Under the pieces are notes generated by a model. That model did not search any database. It worked only from the letters and a program-made list of their open reading frames with translations, and had not been told where the DNA came from. A stretch of DNA of 64,000 nt from Rhizobium sp. LC145. GTDB taxonomy: Bacteria; Pseudomonadota; Alphaproteobacteria; Rhizobiales; Rhizobiaceae. Positions 10,580 through 19,182 of this stretch are shown piece after piece. The stretch is taken from the NCBI RefSeq assembly GCF_001005825.1, contig NZ_LBHV01000004.1:620001-684000 (forward strand). Reading direction: 5' to 3'. A program made the position numbers and the translations under genes. The first letter of the stretch is position 1, and every line of letters begins with the position of its first letter.

Positions 10580-11610
10580 TTTGCGAGCACCACGCTGGTT
10601 TCCGGATCGAGGCGGATGCCGACGCTCTGGCCGACCGTCACTTCCGGCCGGTTGCGCGGCGAGGAAACCGCGACGATCTGCTGGCCGCCCGCTTCCACGA
10701 AGGTTTCGATCGCGCCGCCGAGATCACGGATGAAGCTGACCGTGCCCGCGATTACGCCATGGCCGGGAGCAGTCAGTTGAACATCCTCCGGACGGACGGA
10801 GAGCGTTCCCTTCGCGCCCTGGGGGATCGAAAGCCCTTCGACCATCTCGCCGAGCACGGTGGCGCGCCCGGCATTATCCGCCGAGAAGGGAATGAGGTTG
10901 GTCTGGCCGATGAAATCCGCGACAAAACTGTCGGCCGGCCGGCGATAGATTTCGACCGGTGGCGCGGCCTGGCGGATTTCGCCGCCGTTCATGACGACGA
11001 CCGTATCGGCCATGGTCATCGCCTCGCGCTGATCGTGGGTAACGACGATCGTGGTAATGCCGAGCCGCTGCTGGAGTTGGCGCAGTTCCACCTGCATGGC
11101 CTCGCGCAGCTTGGCGTCGAGCGCCGAAAGTGGCTCATCCAGCAGGAAGAGCTTGGGCGAGATGGCAAGCGCCCTGGCGATCGCCACGCGCTGGCGCTGT
11201 CCGCCGGAAAGCTTGCTGACGGAGCGGTCGGCAAAGCCCGGCAGATGGATCATCGCCAGAAGTTCGTCTACCCGCTTCTTCTGCTCCTCCTTACCGACGC
11301 CGCGGATGCGCAGCGAATAGGCGATGTTCTCGCCGACCGTCAGGTGCGGAAAGAGCGCCAGCGACTGGAAGACCATGCCGAGCTCGCGCTTGTGGGTCGG
11401 CACTTCGGTAATGTCGTGACCGGCAAGATTGATCGAGCCTCGGGTCGGCAGGTCGAGCCCGGCGATCATCCGCATCAGCGTGGTCTTGCCGCAACCGGAT
11501 GGGCCAAGGAGGCACACGAACGTACCGTCGGGCACCGAGAGGCTGACATCGTTGACGGCGGTAAACGTGCCGAACTGCTTCGTCACGTGCTCAAGGTTCA
11601 ATCCCGACAT
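10576..11610 (-). CDS. ABC transporter ATP-binding protein, PotA-like
   Basis: A 344-residue ATPase with Walker A GPSGCGKTT, signature LSGGQRQRVAIARAL, Walker B LLDEPLSALD and a switch histidine (VVTHDQREAM), followed by a C-terminal TOBE regulatory domain (from about residue 265). It energises the PotB/PotC-like permeases. I used the start at 11610 (GGAG 6-7 nt upstream). The open frame extends further only because it reads through the GC-rich repeat at 11629-11726, which should not be counted as protein. Confidence 0.94.
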   Translation of the reverse strand: MSGLNLEHVTKQFGTFTAVNDVSLSVPDGTFVCLLGPSGCGKTTLMRMIAGLDLPTRGSINLAGHDITEVPTHKRELGMVFQSLALFPHLTVGENIAYSLRIRGVGKEEQKKRVDELLAMIHLPGFADRSVSKLSGGQRQRVAIARALAISPKLFLLDEPLSALDAKLREAMQVELRQLQQRLGITTIVVTHDQREAMTMADTVVVMNGGEIRQAAPPVEIYRRPADSFVADFIGQTNLIPFSADNAGRATVLGEMVEGLSIPQGAKGTLSVRPEDVQLTAPGHGVIAGTVSFIRDLGGAIETFVEAGGQQIVAVSSPRNRPEVTVGQSVGIRLDPETSVVLAK

Positions 11611-11628
11611 TCGGTCTCCGCTGCTAAG

Positions 11629-11726
11629 CCCCTCCCCCTTGTGGGGAGGGGTTGGGGAGGGGAACATTAGAGCGTGGGTATAACCCCTCCCGGCCCTTCG
11701 GGCCACCCTCCCCACAAGGGGGAGGG
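11629..11726. repeat. REP-like palindromic element inside an operon
   Basis: A 21-base arm at 11630-11650 (CCCTCCCCCTT followed by GTGGGGAGGG) is repeated as its exact reverse complement at 11706-11726. Each arm is itself partly self-complementary. Between them is a second small hairpin (GGCCCTTCGGGCC, 11692-11704). This is the style of a dispersed extragenic palindrome common in Rhizobiaceae genomes. It lies between the binding-protein gene and the ATPase gene, where a stem-loop can raise expression of the binding protein relative to the membrane parts. Confidence 0.75.
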
Positions 11727-11778
11727 ATGGGTGCCACACGCTTGCTTCTCCCCGCAAGCGCGGAGAGGGGATGAAAAC

Positions 11779-12867
11779 TTACCCCGCAATCATCTCCGTC
11801 CACTTCTGGTTCAGGAAGTCGGACTTGCTCTGATAGAGATCGTAGCGCGGAATGATCGGCTCGATATCGGAGGAAACCGCTGCGAATTCCTGGTCCGTCA
11901 GGTCGAGCAGGTCGCGCTTGACGGTGGGTGAGGTGCCGACCTTGCGCGACAGCGTCGCCTGGATCGCCGGCTGGCACATGTAATCGATGAAGACATGCGC
12001 CTCCTCGGTCTTCTCCGAAGCCCGAGACACGGCCCAGGAGCCGGAATCCAGGATACCGCCTTCCTTCGGGAAGGTAGAGCGGACCGGGAAGCCGTCGGCC
12101 GCGGCAAGACCCGTCACGTCGTGATAATATTGCCCCATCGGGATTTCGCCGGATTTCAGCGCCTGCTCGAACTGCGCCTCGTCGCGATACCAGAGCCGCA
12201 CGTTCGGCTTCACTTCGGCGAGCTTCTCCAGCGCTTTGATGATGCCCTCGTCGGTATCCAGCGCATTGGTGCCCCCAAGGTGGGTTTTCGCCGTCACTTC
12301 CAGCAGGAAGGAATTGGAGACGAGCGCCAGCAGCCCGAGCTTGTCGGCATTGGCGGGGTCCCAAAGCGCTGCCCAGGATGTGGGCGCTTCCTTGTAGACG
12401 TCGGTATTGGTCACCAGCGTGATGTACCAGGAAACGGCACCGATGCCGGCGATGCGCCCATCCGGATACTTGTTGATGAAACGGTCGATGAGGTTCTTGC
12501 TGTTCGGCAGCTTGGCGGCATCGAGCGGCGCCCAAAGATCGTTCGCCTGGCCCTTCAGGATCGCAACCTGAGACATCATCGAAACGTCTGCCGGGGCGGC
12601 GCCTGCGCGTGCGGCCTGCTCGAGCTGCACCAGCCAGGCCTCGCCGGTCGGCTCCGCGACCGATTCGACGGCAATGCCGGTCGCCTTGGTGAAATCGGCG
12701 AAGATGTTCTTGTCGAAAGAATCCTTGAAGAAGCCGCCATAGACGCCGACCTTCAGGCTCTTCTCCTGGGCCCGCAGCACCGCCGGCATGGCCAGCATGG
12801 AGACACCGGCAAGGCCGGCCCCGAGTACGGCGCGGCGGCCGAGTTTGGCGTTGAGAATGTCACGCAT
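11779..12867 (-). CDS. ABC transporter substrate-binding protein, PotD-like, Tat-exported
   Basis: A 362-residue periplasmic binding protein of the extracellular solute-binding family 1/PotD type. The N-terminus has a twin-arginine signal (LGRRAVLGAGLAGVSMLA, cleavage probably after AVLRAQ), so it is exported folded. The mature part starts KSLKVGVYGGFFKDSF, like polyamine and opine binding proteins. It is separated from the ATPase gene by the palindromic element and lies 74 bp downstream of the ureohydrolase gene. The ligand is probably a polyamine, agmatine or another guanidino compound, on operon context. Confidence 0.9.
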   Translation of the reverse strand: MRDILNAKLGRRAVLGAGLAGVSMLAMPAVLRAQEKSLKVGVYGGFFKDSFDKNIFADFTKATGIAVESVAEPTGEAWLVQLEQAARAGAAPADVSMMSQVAILKGQANDLWAPLDAAKLPNSKNLIDRFINKYPDGRIAGIGAVSWYITLVTNTDVYKEAPTSWAALWDPANADKLGLLALVSNSFLLEVTAKTHLGGTNALDTDEGIIKALEKLAEVKPNVRLWYRDEAQFEQALKSGEIPMGQYYHDVTGLAAADGFPVRSTFPKEGGILDSGSWAVSRASEKTEEAHVFIDYMCQPAIQATLSRKVGTSPTVKRDLLDLTDQEFAAVSSDIEPIIPRYDLYQSKSDFLNQKWTEMIAG

Positions 12868-12941
12868 GATCTTTACTCCTTTATTTGCCCGCGCGGCCTA
12901 GGCCTGCCGGACGAGTTCCCACTCTTTATAGCGCATTTATC

Positions 12942-14000
12942 TCAGGCCCGCCCCTTCACGGAAGGGCTGAAGACCATCAAGCTGAGGATTTCAAACAATA
13001 TCTGCGCGCCTGTCTGGGCGGTATTGCTGGTCGCGTCGTATTGCGGCGCGACCTCCACCACATCGCCACCGACGAGATTGATGCCCTTGAGGCCGCGGAT
13101 GAGCTCCAGGACCTCGCGGGTGGTAAGCCCGCCGATCTCCGGCGTGCCCGTGCCGGGCGCGAAGCTCGGATCGAGGCTGTCGATATCGAAGGAAAGATAG
13201 GTCGGCCCGTCGCCGACGATCGCCTTGGCCTTTTCGATGATCGCCGGAATGCCCATGCCGGTCACCTCTTCCGCATGGATCACCGTCATGCCGGAGGCAT
13301 AGGAGAACTCCCAGAGATATTCCGCGGCACCCCGAATGCCGATCTGGATCGTCCGGGTCGGGTCGAGCACGCCGTCCAGAACCGCATTGCGGAAAGGTCC
13401 TGCGTGATGGAACTTCGTCTCGTCGAAAAAGCCGCTCGTGTCGCAATGGGCATCGATATGGATAAGGCCGACCGGCGCCTTCTTTCCAACCGCCTTCAGG
13501 ATCGGATGCGTGATCGAATGGTCGCCACCGACCGAGAGCGGCAGCACGCCCGCATCGACGATCTGGCCGATGCGCTTTTCGATGTCCTCGTGGCTCATCT
13601 CTAGGCGATAGCGGCTGCGGAAGGGAACGTCGCCGATATCCGCGACCCGCAGGTCGAAGACCGGCGCGCATTCCAGCACATGATTATAGGGACCAATGCG
13701 CTCGATGGTGCGCAAGGCCCTGGGTCCAAACCGGGAGCCCGGCCGGTTGGTGACGCCGAGGTCCATCGGTATGCCGAGGATCGCCACCTGCAGGTCCTCG
13801 AAATCCGGGTTTTCGGAATCCACCGGCAGGTGCGGCGCGCTCACGAAGGTGGGAACGCCGGAATAGGGCGCGACGCGGGTGCCGCGCTTGTTGAAGATCT
13901 TGTCGGCGACCTTGCGAAACTTCGGATCGAAGATTTCGCTGCCCTGGCCGTCGAGAAATTTCGTCCGCAATTCCTCGAGCTTCTTCGCGTCGAATGCCAT
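12942..14000 (-). CDS. speB: Agmatinase/ureohydrolase family enzyme
   Basis: A 352-residue arginase-family hydrolase that releases urea from a guanidino compound. The binuclear Mn site is complete: H161 in GGDHS, D183/H185/D187 in HIDAHCD, and D272/D274 in SFDIDSLDP. The length, with an N-terminal extension of about 60 residues, is typical of alphaproteobacterial agmatinases and guanidinobutyrases. It is the first gene of the minus-strand operon and diverges from a LysR regulator. The family alone does not decide between agmatine, 4-guanidinobutyrate and guanidinopropionate. Confidence 0.88.
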   Translation of the reverse strand: MAFDAKKLEELRTKFLDGQGSEIFDPKFRKVADKIFNKRGTRVAPYSGVPTFVSAPHLPVDSENPDFEDLQVAILGIPMDLGVTNRPGSRFGPRALRTIERIGPYNHVLECAPVFDLRVADIGDVPFRSRYRLEMSHEDIEKRIGQIVDAGVLPLSVGGDHSITHPILKAVGKKAPVGLIHIDAHCDTSGFFDETKFHHAGPFRNAVLDGVLDPTRTIQIGIRGAAEYLWEFSYASGMTVIHAEEVTGMGIPAIIEKAKAIVGDGPTYLSFDIDSLDPSFAPGTGTPEIGGLTTREVLELIRGLKGINLVGGDVVEVAPQYDATSNTAQTGAQILFEILSLMVFSPSVKGRA

Positions 14001-14162
14001 GATTGCTTCACCTGTTCCTGAGTCTGCGCGTGCAGCCTATTTTTTGTTCCCTGAGGATCGCAGCCTCTGTTTTCATCATTATCCGCCGAGACGGGCTGGA
14101 AAAGCAATTGAGATTGTTCTAGCAGATGATGTGAGAAAAACTCACACTGGAGCATTCCGGAA

Positions 14163-15128
14163 ATGACGAGCCGGCTCCCTCCCCTCAATCCCCTGCGCGC
14201 CTTCGAAGCGACGGCGAGGCGCGGCTCCGTCTCGGCGGCTGCCAGGGAGCTGAACGTCACCCACGGCGCCGTCAGCCACCAGATCAAGGCGCTGGAGGAA
14301 TCTCTCGGCGTCACCTTGTTCGAGCGCGGCTCCAAACGACTGAAGCTTACTTCCGAAGGCGCACTTCTACTGCCGGCCGTCACCCAGGCTTTCGGCGAAA
14401 TCGCGGCGGCGACCGCGCAGATGAAGCGCCCGGCCACCAGCGGCGAACTGTCGATCACCTGCGTTCCGGCGCTCTTCTCTTTCTGGATCGTGCCGCGCCT
14501 CAATTCCTTCACCGAGCAATTTCCGGGCGTCAGGCTCAAGCTCACCGCATCGAACGATCCCGCTGGACTGCATTCCCCTGATGTCGACGTCTGCATTCTC
14601 TACGGAGACGGCAATTGGCCCGATGCCTGGGCGCGCCTTTGGAGCAACCTGCGGCTTTTTCCCGTGGCGAGCCCGACGCTCCTGAACAGCCGACCGCTAC
14701 GCTCCATCCGTGATCTGGAAGACCACGTACTGCTGCACGGCGATGCCGACGGGCGCGAGTGGAATACATGGTTTGCCGCGGCCGATGCGATCGACCTGCC
14801 CCGTCGCCAGCAGCATTTCATGGGCGATGCGCGGTTTTCCACGGAAGCCGCCTTGCATGGGCACGGCATCGCGCTCGGCGATACGATCACGGCGAGCAAG
14901 CTCATCGCTAAGGGGGAGCTGATCGTGCCCTTCGACCTGAGCGTTCCGGCAAACGATGCCTTCTATGTCGCCTGCAGGCCTGCCGTGCGGTCGACCCCGA
15001 TCATCCGAGTCTTTATCGACTGGCTCTTCGCATCGCTGGAAGCCGATCATCTGCCGCAGGTGCAGACCTCCGCGCGCACGCTTATCCGCTCGCGAGGCGG
15101 CAAGGGCGCGGAAAAACCCGGCTCGTAA
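14163..15128 (+). CDS. LysR family regulator, GcvA-like
   Basis: A 321-residue LysR regulator. The N-terminal winged helix (LRAFEATARRGSVSAAARELNVTHGAVSHQ is spread over residues 9-38) has the HGAVSHQIKALEE recognition helix typical of GcvA-type members. The remainder is the type 2 periplasmic-fold co-inducer domain. It is divergent from the speB-like gene across 162 bp, the usual arrangement for a LysR activator of the neighbouring operon. A Shine-Dalgarno-like GGAG lies 10 nt before the ATG. Confidence 0.92.
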   Translation: MTSRLPPLNPLRAFEATARRGSVSAAARELNVTHGAVSHQIKALEESLGVTLFERGSKRLKLTSEGALLLPAVTQAFGEIAAATAQMKRPATSGELSITCVPALFSFWIVPRLNSFTEQFPGVRLKLTASNDPAGLHSPDVDVCILYGDGNWPDAWARLWSNLRLFPVASPTLLNSRPLRSIRDLEDHVLLHGDADGREWNTWFAAADAIDLPRRQQHFMGDARFSTEAALHGHGIALGDTITASKLIAKGELIVPFDLSVPANDAFYVACRPAVRSTPIIRVFIDWLFASLEADHLPQVQTSARTLIRSRGGKGAEKPGS

Positions 15129-15460
15129 TGCTCCTTTCCTCTCCGCCTTGAACTCGTTCCTTTCGCCGCTGCAGACCATGGACAGCGGGAATTGGAACGA
15201 ATATTCCATCGCTCCTCTTGAGATCGGAAGACGAGAATGGCCGAGAATCCAAGGATTCCCGGTAAATTCTCCGTTTTCCACTTCCAGCACCGTTGACGCC
15301 AATCCAAAAAATGGAATAAATTATCCGCATTCCAGGGAAGCGGTGCATTTGTTCCGTTTCGCCGCCCGCGTTGGGAGCGCGGGGGAATGCGCAACCGGCC
15401 GGAGGGCCGGTTTCCGGCGAGAACAGGTGGCACCGGACACCGCTTGAGGAGGAAATCACC
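15129..15460 (+). promoter_or_regulatory. Upstream region of CUT2 transporter with IolR-like palindrome
   Basis: This 332-bp gap has no convincing gene. It holds an exact GGAA-N6-TTCC site (15194-15207), the motif I recall as proposed for the inositol repressor IolR in Sinorhizobium meliloti. It also holds the perfect palindrome GAATCCAAGGATTC (15245-15258) and an inverted repeat TGGAAT/ATTCCA (15312-15317, 15329-15334). A possible promoter is TTGACG (15293-15298) and ATAAAT (15316-15321), 17 bp apart and overlapped by the last repeat. The strong ribosome site GAGGAGG (15446-15452) belongs to the next gene. Confidence 0.55.
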
Positions 15461-16390
15461 ATGAAGAAGCTCTTTTTGGGTGCCGCGCTTTCCGTCTTGC
15501 TGAGCACCGCCGCGCATGCCGAAACCGTCGGCGTATCCATGGCGCTGTTCGACGACAACTTCCTGACCGTGCTGCGCAACGGCATGCAGGATTACGCCAA
15601 GACCATGGATGGCGTGACGCTGCAGGTGGAAGACGCCCAGAACGACGTGGCCAAGCAGCAGAGCCAGATCCAGAACTTCATCGCCGCGGGCGTCGATGCC
15701 ATTATCGTCAACCCGGTCGATACCGATGCCACCACCGCGATGTCGAAGATCGCCGCGGATGCGGGCATTCCGCTCGTCTATGTCAATCGCGAGCCGGTCA
15801 ACGTCGACACCCTGCCGGACAAACAGGCCTTCGTGGCCTCGGAGGAAATCGTTGCCGGCACGCTGGAAGCCAAGGAAGTCTGCCGCCTTCTCGGCGGCAA
15901 GGGCAAGGCCGTCATCATGATGGGCGAGCTTTCCAATCAAGGCGCGCGCATGCGCACCAAGGCGGTGCACGACATTGTCGCCACGGACGAATGCAAGGGC
16001 ATGGAGATCGTCGAAGAGCAGACGGCGAACTGGCAGCGCACGCAAGGCTCCGACCTTGTCACCAACTGGCTGTCGAGCGGAATCGAGTTCAACGCCGTCA
16101 TCTCCAACAATGACGAGATGGCGATCGGCGCCATTCAGGCGCTGAAAGCCGCCGGCAAGGACATGAAGGACGTCGTCGTCGCGGGTGTCGATGCCACGCA
16201 GGATGCGCTTGCCGCCATGCAGGCCGGAGACCTCGACGTAACGGTGTTCCAGGATGCGGCGGGCCAGGGCAAGGGCGCGTTGGACGCAGCCCTGAAGCTC
16301 GCCAAGGGCGAGACGGTCGAGAAGAAGGTCTACATCCCCTTCCAGCTCGTGACACCGGAAAACGTTCAGGAATTCGTCGCCAAGAACTGA
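15461..16390 (+). CDS. ibpA: Sugar ABC transporter substrate-binding protein (probably inositol)
   Basis: A 309-residue periplasmic binding protein of the ribose/galactose type (Peripla_BP_4), with a Sec signal peptide (MKKLFLGAALSVLLSTAAHA, cleaved before ETVG). QSQIQNFIAAGVDAIIVNP is the usual ligand-pocket block of this family. It is the first gene of a binding protein-ATPase-permease operon. The inositol catabolic genes follow directly, and the upstream region has an IolR-like site, so myo-inositol (IbpA-like) is the likeliest ligand. That is inference; ribose or another polyol cannot be excluded. Confidence 0.8.
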   Translation: MKKLFLGAALSVLLSTAAHAETVGVSMALFDDNFLTVLRNGMQDYAKTMDGVTLQVEDAQNDVAKQQSQIQNFIAAGVDAIIVNPVDTDATTAMSKIAADAGIPLVYVNREPVNVDTLPDKQAFVASEEIVAGTLEAKEVCRLLGGKGKAVIMMGELSNQGARMRTKAVHDIVATDECKGMEIVEEQTANWQRTQGSDLVTNWLSSGIEFNAVISNNDEMAIGAIQALKAAGKDMKDVVVAGVDATQDALAAMQAGDLDVTVFQDAAGQGKGALDAALKLAKGETVEKKVYIPFQLVTPENVQEFVAKN

Positions 16391-16462
16391 CGTGACCGAA
16401 CCCGGGATGCGGGGACCCGCCCCGCATCCCGATTTGCCCGATCAAGCCTTGAGGAGATGGCG

Positions 16463-18004
16463 ATGGTTGTCAGCCCGTCGACAATGGCTGCCGTGCGCAA
16501 GAGCGGCGCAGTTCCAAATGCGGAATACCTGCTTTCCGCCGAAGGTATCCGCAAGGAATTTCCGGGCGTGGTCGCCCTTGACGACGTCTCCTTCCGGCTA
16601 AAGCGCGGCAGCGTGCATGCGCTGATGGGCGAGAACGGCGCCGGGAAATCGACCCTCATGAAGATACTTGCCGGCATCTACCAGCCGGACAAGGGCAACG
16701 TGCAGCTGAAGGGTGTCGACATCCGCCTTTCCTCCCCGCTCGACGCGCTGGAGAACGGCATTGCGATGATCCATCAGGAACTGAACCTGATGGCCTATAT
16801 GACGGTCGCGGAGAATATCTGGATTCGCCGCGAGCCGCTCAACCGTTTCGGCCTGGTCGATCACGGCGAGATGTACCGGCGCACGGAGGAGCTCTTCGAC
16901 CGCCTCAATATCGGCATCGATCCCGAGGCGAAGGTCGGGGACCTCTCCGTCGCCAATCGTCAGATGGTCGAGATCGCAAAGGCGGTCTCCTATGAATCCG
17001 ACGTCCTCATCATGGACGAGCCGACCTCGGCGCTGACCGAGCGCGAGGTTGATCATCTCTTCCGTATCATCCGCGGGCTGCGCGACCAGGGCATCGGCAT
17101 CGTCTACATCACCCACAAGATGAACGAGCTCTTCGAGATCGCCGACGAGCTCTCCGTATTCCGCGACGGCAAATATATCGGCACCCACGCCTCCACTGAG
17201 GTCACCCGCGACGACATCATCCGCATGATGGTGGGCCGAGAAATAACCCAGATGTTCCCGAAGGAGGAGGTGCCGATCGGCAATGTCGTCCTTTCGGTGA
17301 AGAACCTGACGCTGAAGAGTGTTTTCAACGACGTTTCGTTCGATCTGCGTGCCGGCGAAATCCTCGGTGTGGCGGGCCTCGTCGGCTCCGGCCGGTCGAA
17401 CGTCGCCGAAACCCTGTTCGGCGTGACGCCCGCAAGCTCCGGCACCATCGAGATCGACGGAAAACCGGTGGCGATCGATACGCCTACGACAGCCATCCGC
17501 AATCGCATGGCTTTCCTGACCGAAGACCGCAAGGACACCGGCTGCCTGCTGATCCTCGACGTGCTGGAGAACATGCAGCTCGCGGTGCTTCAGGACAAGT
17601 TCGTCAAGAACGGTTTCGTGCAGGAAAACCAGCTGGAGGAAGTCTGCGAGGAGATGTGCCGCAAGCTGCGCGTCAAAACGCCGAGCCTCGCCGAGCGGGT
17701 GGAGAACCTTTCCGGCGGCAACCAGCAGAAAGTGCTGATCGGCCGCTGGATGCTCACCCATCCGCGTATCCTCATTCTCGACGAGCCGACACGCGGCATC
17801 GATGTCGGCGCCAAGGCGGAGATCCACCGTCTCGTCTGCGAAATGGCCCGCACCGGGGTGGCGGTCATCATGATCTCTTCGGAAATGCCGGAAATCCTCG
17901 GCATGAGCGACCGGATCATGGTGATGCACGAGGGCCGGGTGACCGGCTTCCTCGATCGGGCGGAAGCGACGCAGATCAAGGTCATGGATCTCGCCTCGCG
18001 CTGA
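16463..18004 (+). CDS. iatA: Sugar ABC transporter ATP-binding protein (CUT2, tandem domains)
   Basis: A 513-residue double ATPase of the RbsA/MglA type. The first domain has an intact Walker A (GENGAGKST), signature block ([14 protein letters not shown]) and Walker B ([10 protein letters not shown]). The second has the degenerate P-loop normal for this family ([12 protein letters not shown]) but an intact LSGGNQQKV signature and [11 protein letters not shown]. The ATG at 16463 is preferred over that at 16457 because GAGGAG abuts the earlier codon directly. It lies between the binding-protein and permease genes. Confidence 0.92.
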   Translation: MVVSPSTMAAVRKSGAVPNAEYLLSAEGIRKEFPGVVALDDVSFRLKRGSVHALMGENGAGKSTLMKILAGIYQPDKGNVQLKGVDIRLSSPLDALENGIAMIHQELNLMAYMTVAENIWIRREPLNRFGLVDHGEMYRRTEELFDRLNIGIDPEAKVGDLSVANRQMVEIAKAVSYESDVLIMDEPTSALTEREVDHLFRIIRGLRDQGIGIVYITHKMNELFEIADELSVFRDGKYIGTHASTEVTRDDIIRMMVGREITQMFPKEEVPIGNVVLSVKNLTLKSVFNDVSFDLRAGEILGVAGLVGSGRSNVAETLFGVTPASSGTIEIDGKPVAIDTPTTAIRNRMAFLTEDRKDTGCLLILDVLENMQLAVLQDKFVKNGFVQENQLEEVCEEMCRKLRVKTPSLAERVENLSGGNQQKVLIGRWMLTHPRILILDEPTRGIDVGAKAEIHRLVCEMARTGVAVIMISSEMPEILGMSDRIMVMHEGRVTGFLDRAEATQIKVMDLASR

Positions 18005-18034
18005 CGCCAACGAAGACTTCAGGAGGAGAAGACA

Positions 18035-19063
18035 ATGAGCACGGACGCTGCCGCCAAAGGCAATCTCAAGGTAACCCCGGCGCGACGTCGGCGGCGCATG
18101 CCGCCCGAAGCGAACATCTTTCTCGTATTGATCGCCATAGCGCTCGTCTACGAGCTGCTCGGCTGGATCTTCGTCGGCCAGAGCTTCCTCTTCAACCAGC
18201 AGCGCCTGACGATCATGATCCTGCAGGTTTCGGTTATCGGCATCATCGCCGTCGGCGTGACGCAGGTCATCATCACCGGCGGCATTGATCTTTCCTCCGG
18301 CTCGGTGGTCGGCATGACGGCAATGCTGTCCGCCAGTGTCGCCCAGTCCTCCACCTGGCCGCGGGCGCTCTATCCGAGCCTCACCGACATGCCCTTCTTC
18401 GTGCCGATCGGCGTCGGCATCATCGCGGGCCTGCTGGCCGGCTTCATCAACGGCCAGCTCATAGCCAGGACGAAAATACCGCCCTTCATCGCAACCCTCG
18501 GCATGATGGTGACGGCCCGCGGCATTTCCAAATGGTACACCAAAGGCCAGCCGGTCTCCGGCCTGACCGAGAACTTCACCTTTATCGGAACGGGCATCTG
18601 GCCGGTCGTCGTATTCCTGGCTGTGGCGATCATCTTCCACATCGCGCTGCGCTATACCCGCTACGGCAAATTCACCTATGCGATCGGCGCCAATGTGCAG
18701 GCGGCCCGCGTCTCCGGCATCAATATCGAAGCGCACCTCGTGAAGGTCTATGCGATCGCCGGCATGCTGGCGGGCCTTGCAGGCGTGGTGACGGCGGCGC
18801 GCGCTCAGACGGCACAGGCAGGCATGGGCGTGATGTACGAGCTCGACGCCATTGCGGCAGCCGTCATCGGCGGCACCTCGCTCGCCGGCGGCGCGGGGCG
18901 CATCACCGGCACTGTGATCGGCACCGTCATCCTCGGTGTCATGACCTCCGGCTTCACTTTCCTGCGCGTGGACGCCTACTATCAGGAAATCGTCAAAGGC
19001 ATGATTATCGTCGCCGCCGTGGTGACCGACGTCTACCGCCAGAAGAAGCGAGCCAAGGTTTAA
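18035..19063 (+). CDS. iatP: Sugar ABC transporter permease (CUT2)
   Basis: A 342-residue RbsC-type inner-membrane permease with about ten hydrophobic segments. VTQVIITGGIDLSSGSVVG and GGTSLAGGAGRITGTVIGTVILG are signature blocks of this family. It follows the ATPase gene by 30 bp with a good GGAGGAG Shine-Dalgarno and ends just before a strong terminator. It completes the importer assigned tentatively to inositol. Confidence 0.92.
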   Translation: MSTDAAAKGNLKVTPARRRRRMPPEANIFLVLIAIALVYELLGWIFVGQSFLFNQQRLTIMILQVSVIGIIAVGVTQVIITGGIDLSSGSVVGMTAMLSASVAQSSTWPRALYPSLTDMPFFVPIGVGIIAGLLAGFINGQLIARTKIPPFIATLGMMVTARGISKWYTKGQPVSGLTENFTFIGTGIWPVVVFLAVAIIFHIALRYTRYGKFTYAIGANVQAARVSGINIEAHLVKVYAIAGMLAGLAGVVTAARAQTAQAGMGVMYELDAIAAAVIGGTSLAGGAGRITGTVIGTVILGVMTSGFTFLRVDAYYQEIVKGMIIVAAVVTDVYRQKKRAKV

Positions 19064-19089
19064 AACTGCTTCAAGCCCTCCTCCCAACT

Positions 19090-19116
19090 GCGGCGCTTCG
19101 GCGCCGCTTTCTTTTT
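19090..19116 (+). terminator. Rho-independent terminator of the transporter operon
   Basis: A 7-bp GC stem (GCGGCGC/GCGCCGC) with a TTCG tetraloop is followed by TTTCTTTTT. It lies 27 bp after the permease stop. Confidence 0.9.
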
Positions 19117-19124
19117 GGACCGTA

Positions 19125-19163
19125 ACTCAAAAAAAGCCGCCCGAGAGGCGGCTTTTTTGAGTT
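19125..19163. terminator. Bidirectional terminator between convergent operons
   Basis: An AGCCGCC/GGCGGCT stem (19135-19141, 19147-19153) is flanked by seven A on the left and six T on the right, and the repeat extends to ACTC/GAGT. In either direction the stem is followed by a U-run, so it can stop the plus-strand transporter transcript and the minus-strand iol transcript. Confidence 0.88.
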
Positions 19164-19182
19164 TAGGGAGTATGGAGAGAAA

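Noticed and set aside
11629-11726. N-terminal extension of the ATPase reading through the repeat
   Set aside because: The extra residues come from the palindromic element and the family start lies at 11610 with a good ribosome site.
15129-15460. Coding extension of either flanking gene into the gap
   Set aside because: Frames here have no ribosome site and interrupt the clear signal peptide start of the binding protein at 15461.
16598-19087. Very long open frame (829 codons) on the minus strand
   Set aside because: It is antisense to the ATPase and permease genes, has a low-complexity His/Asp/Arg-rich composition and no domain. It is a GC-rich shadow frame.
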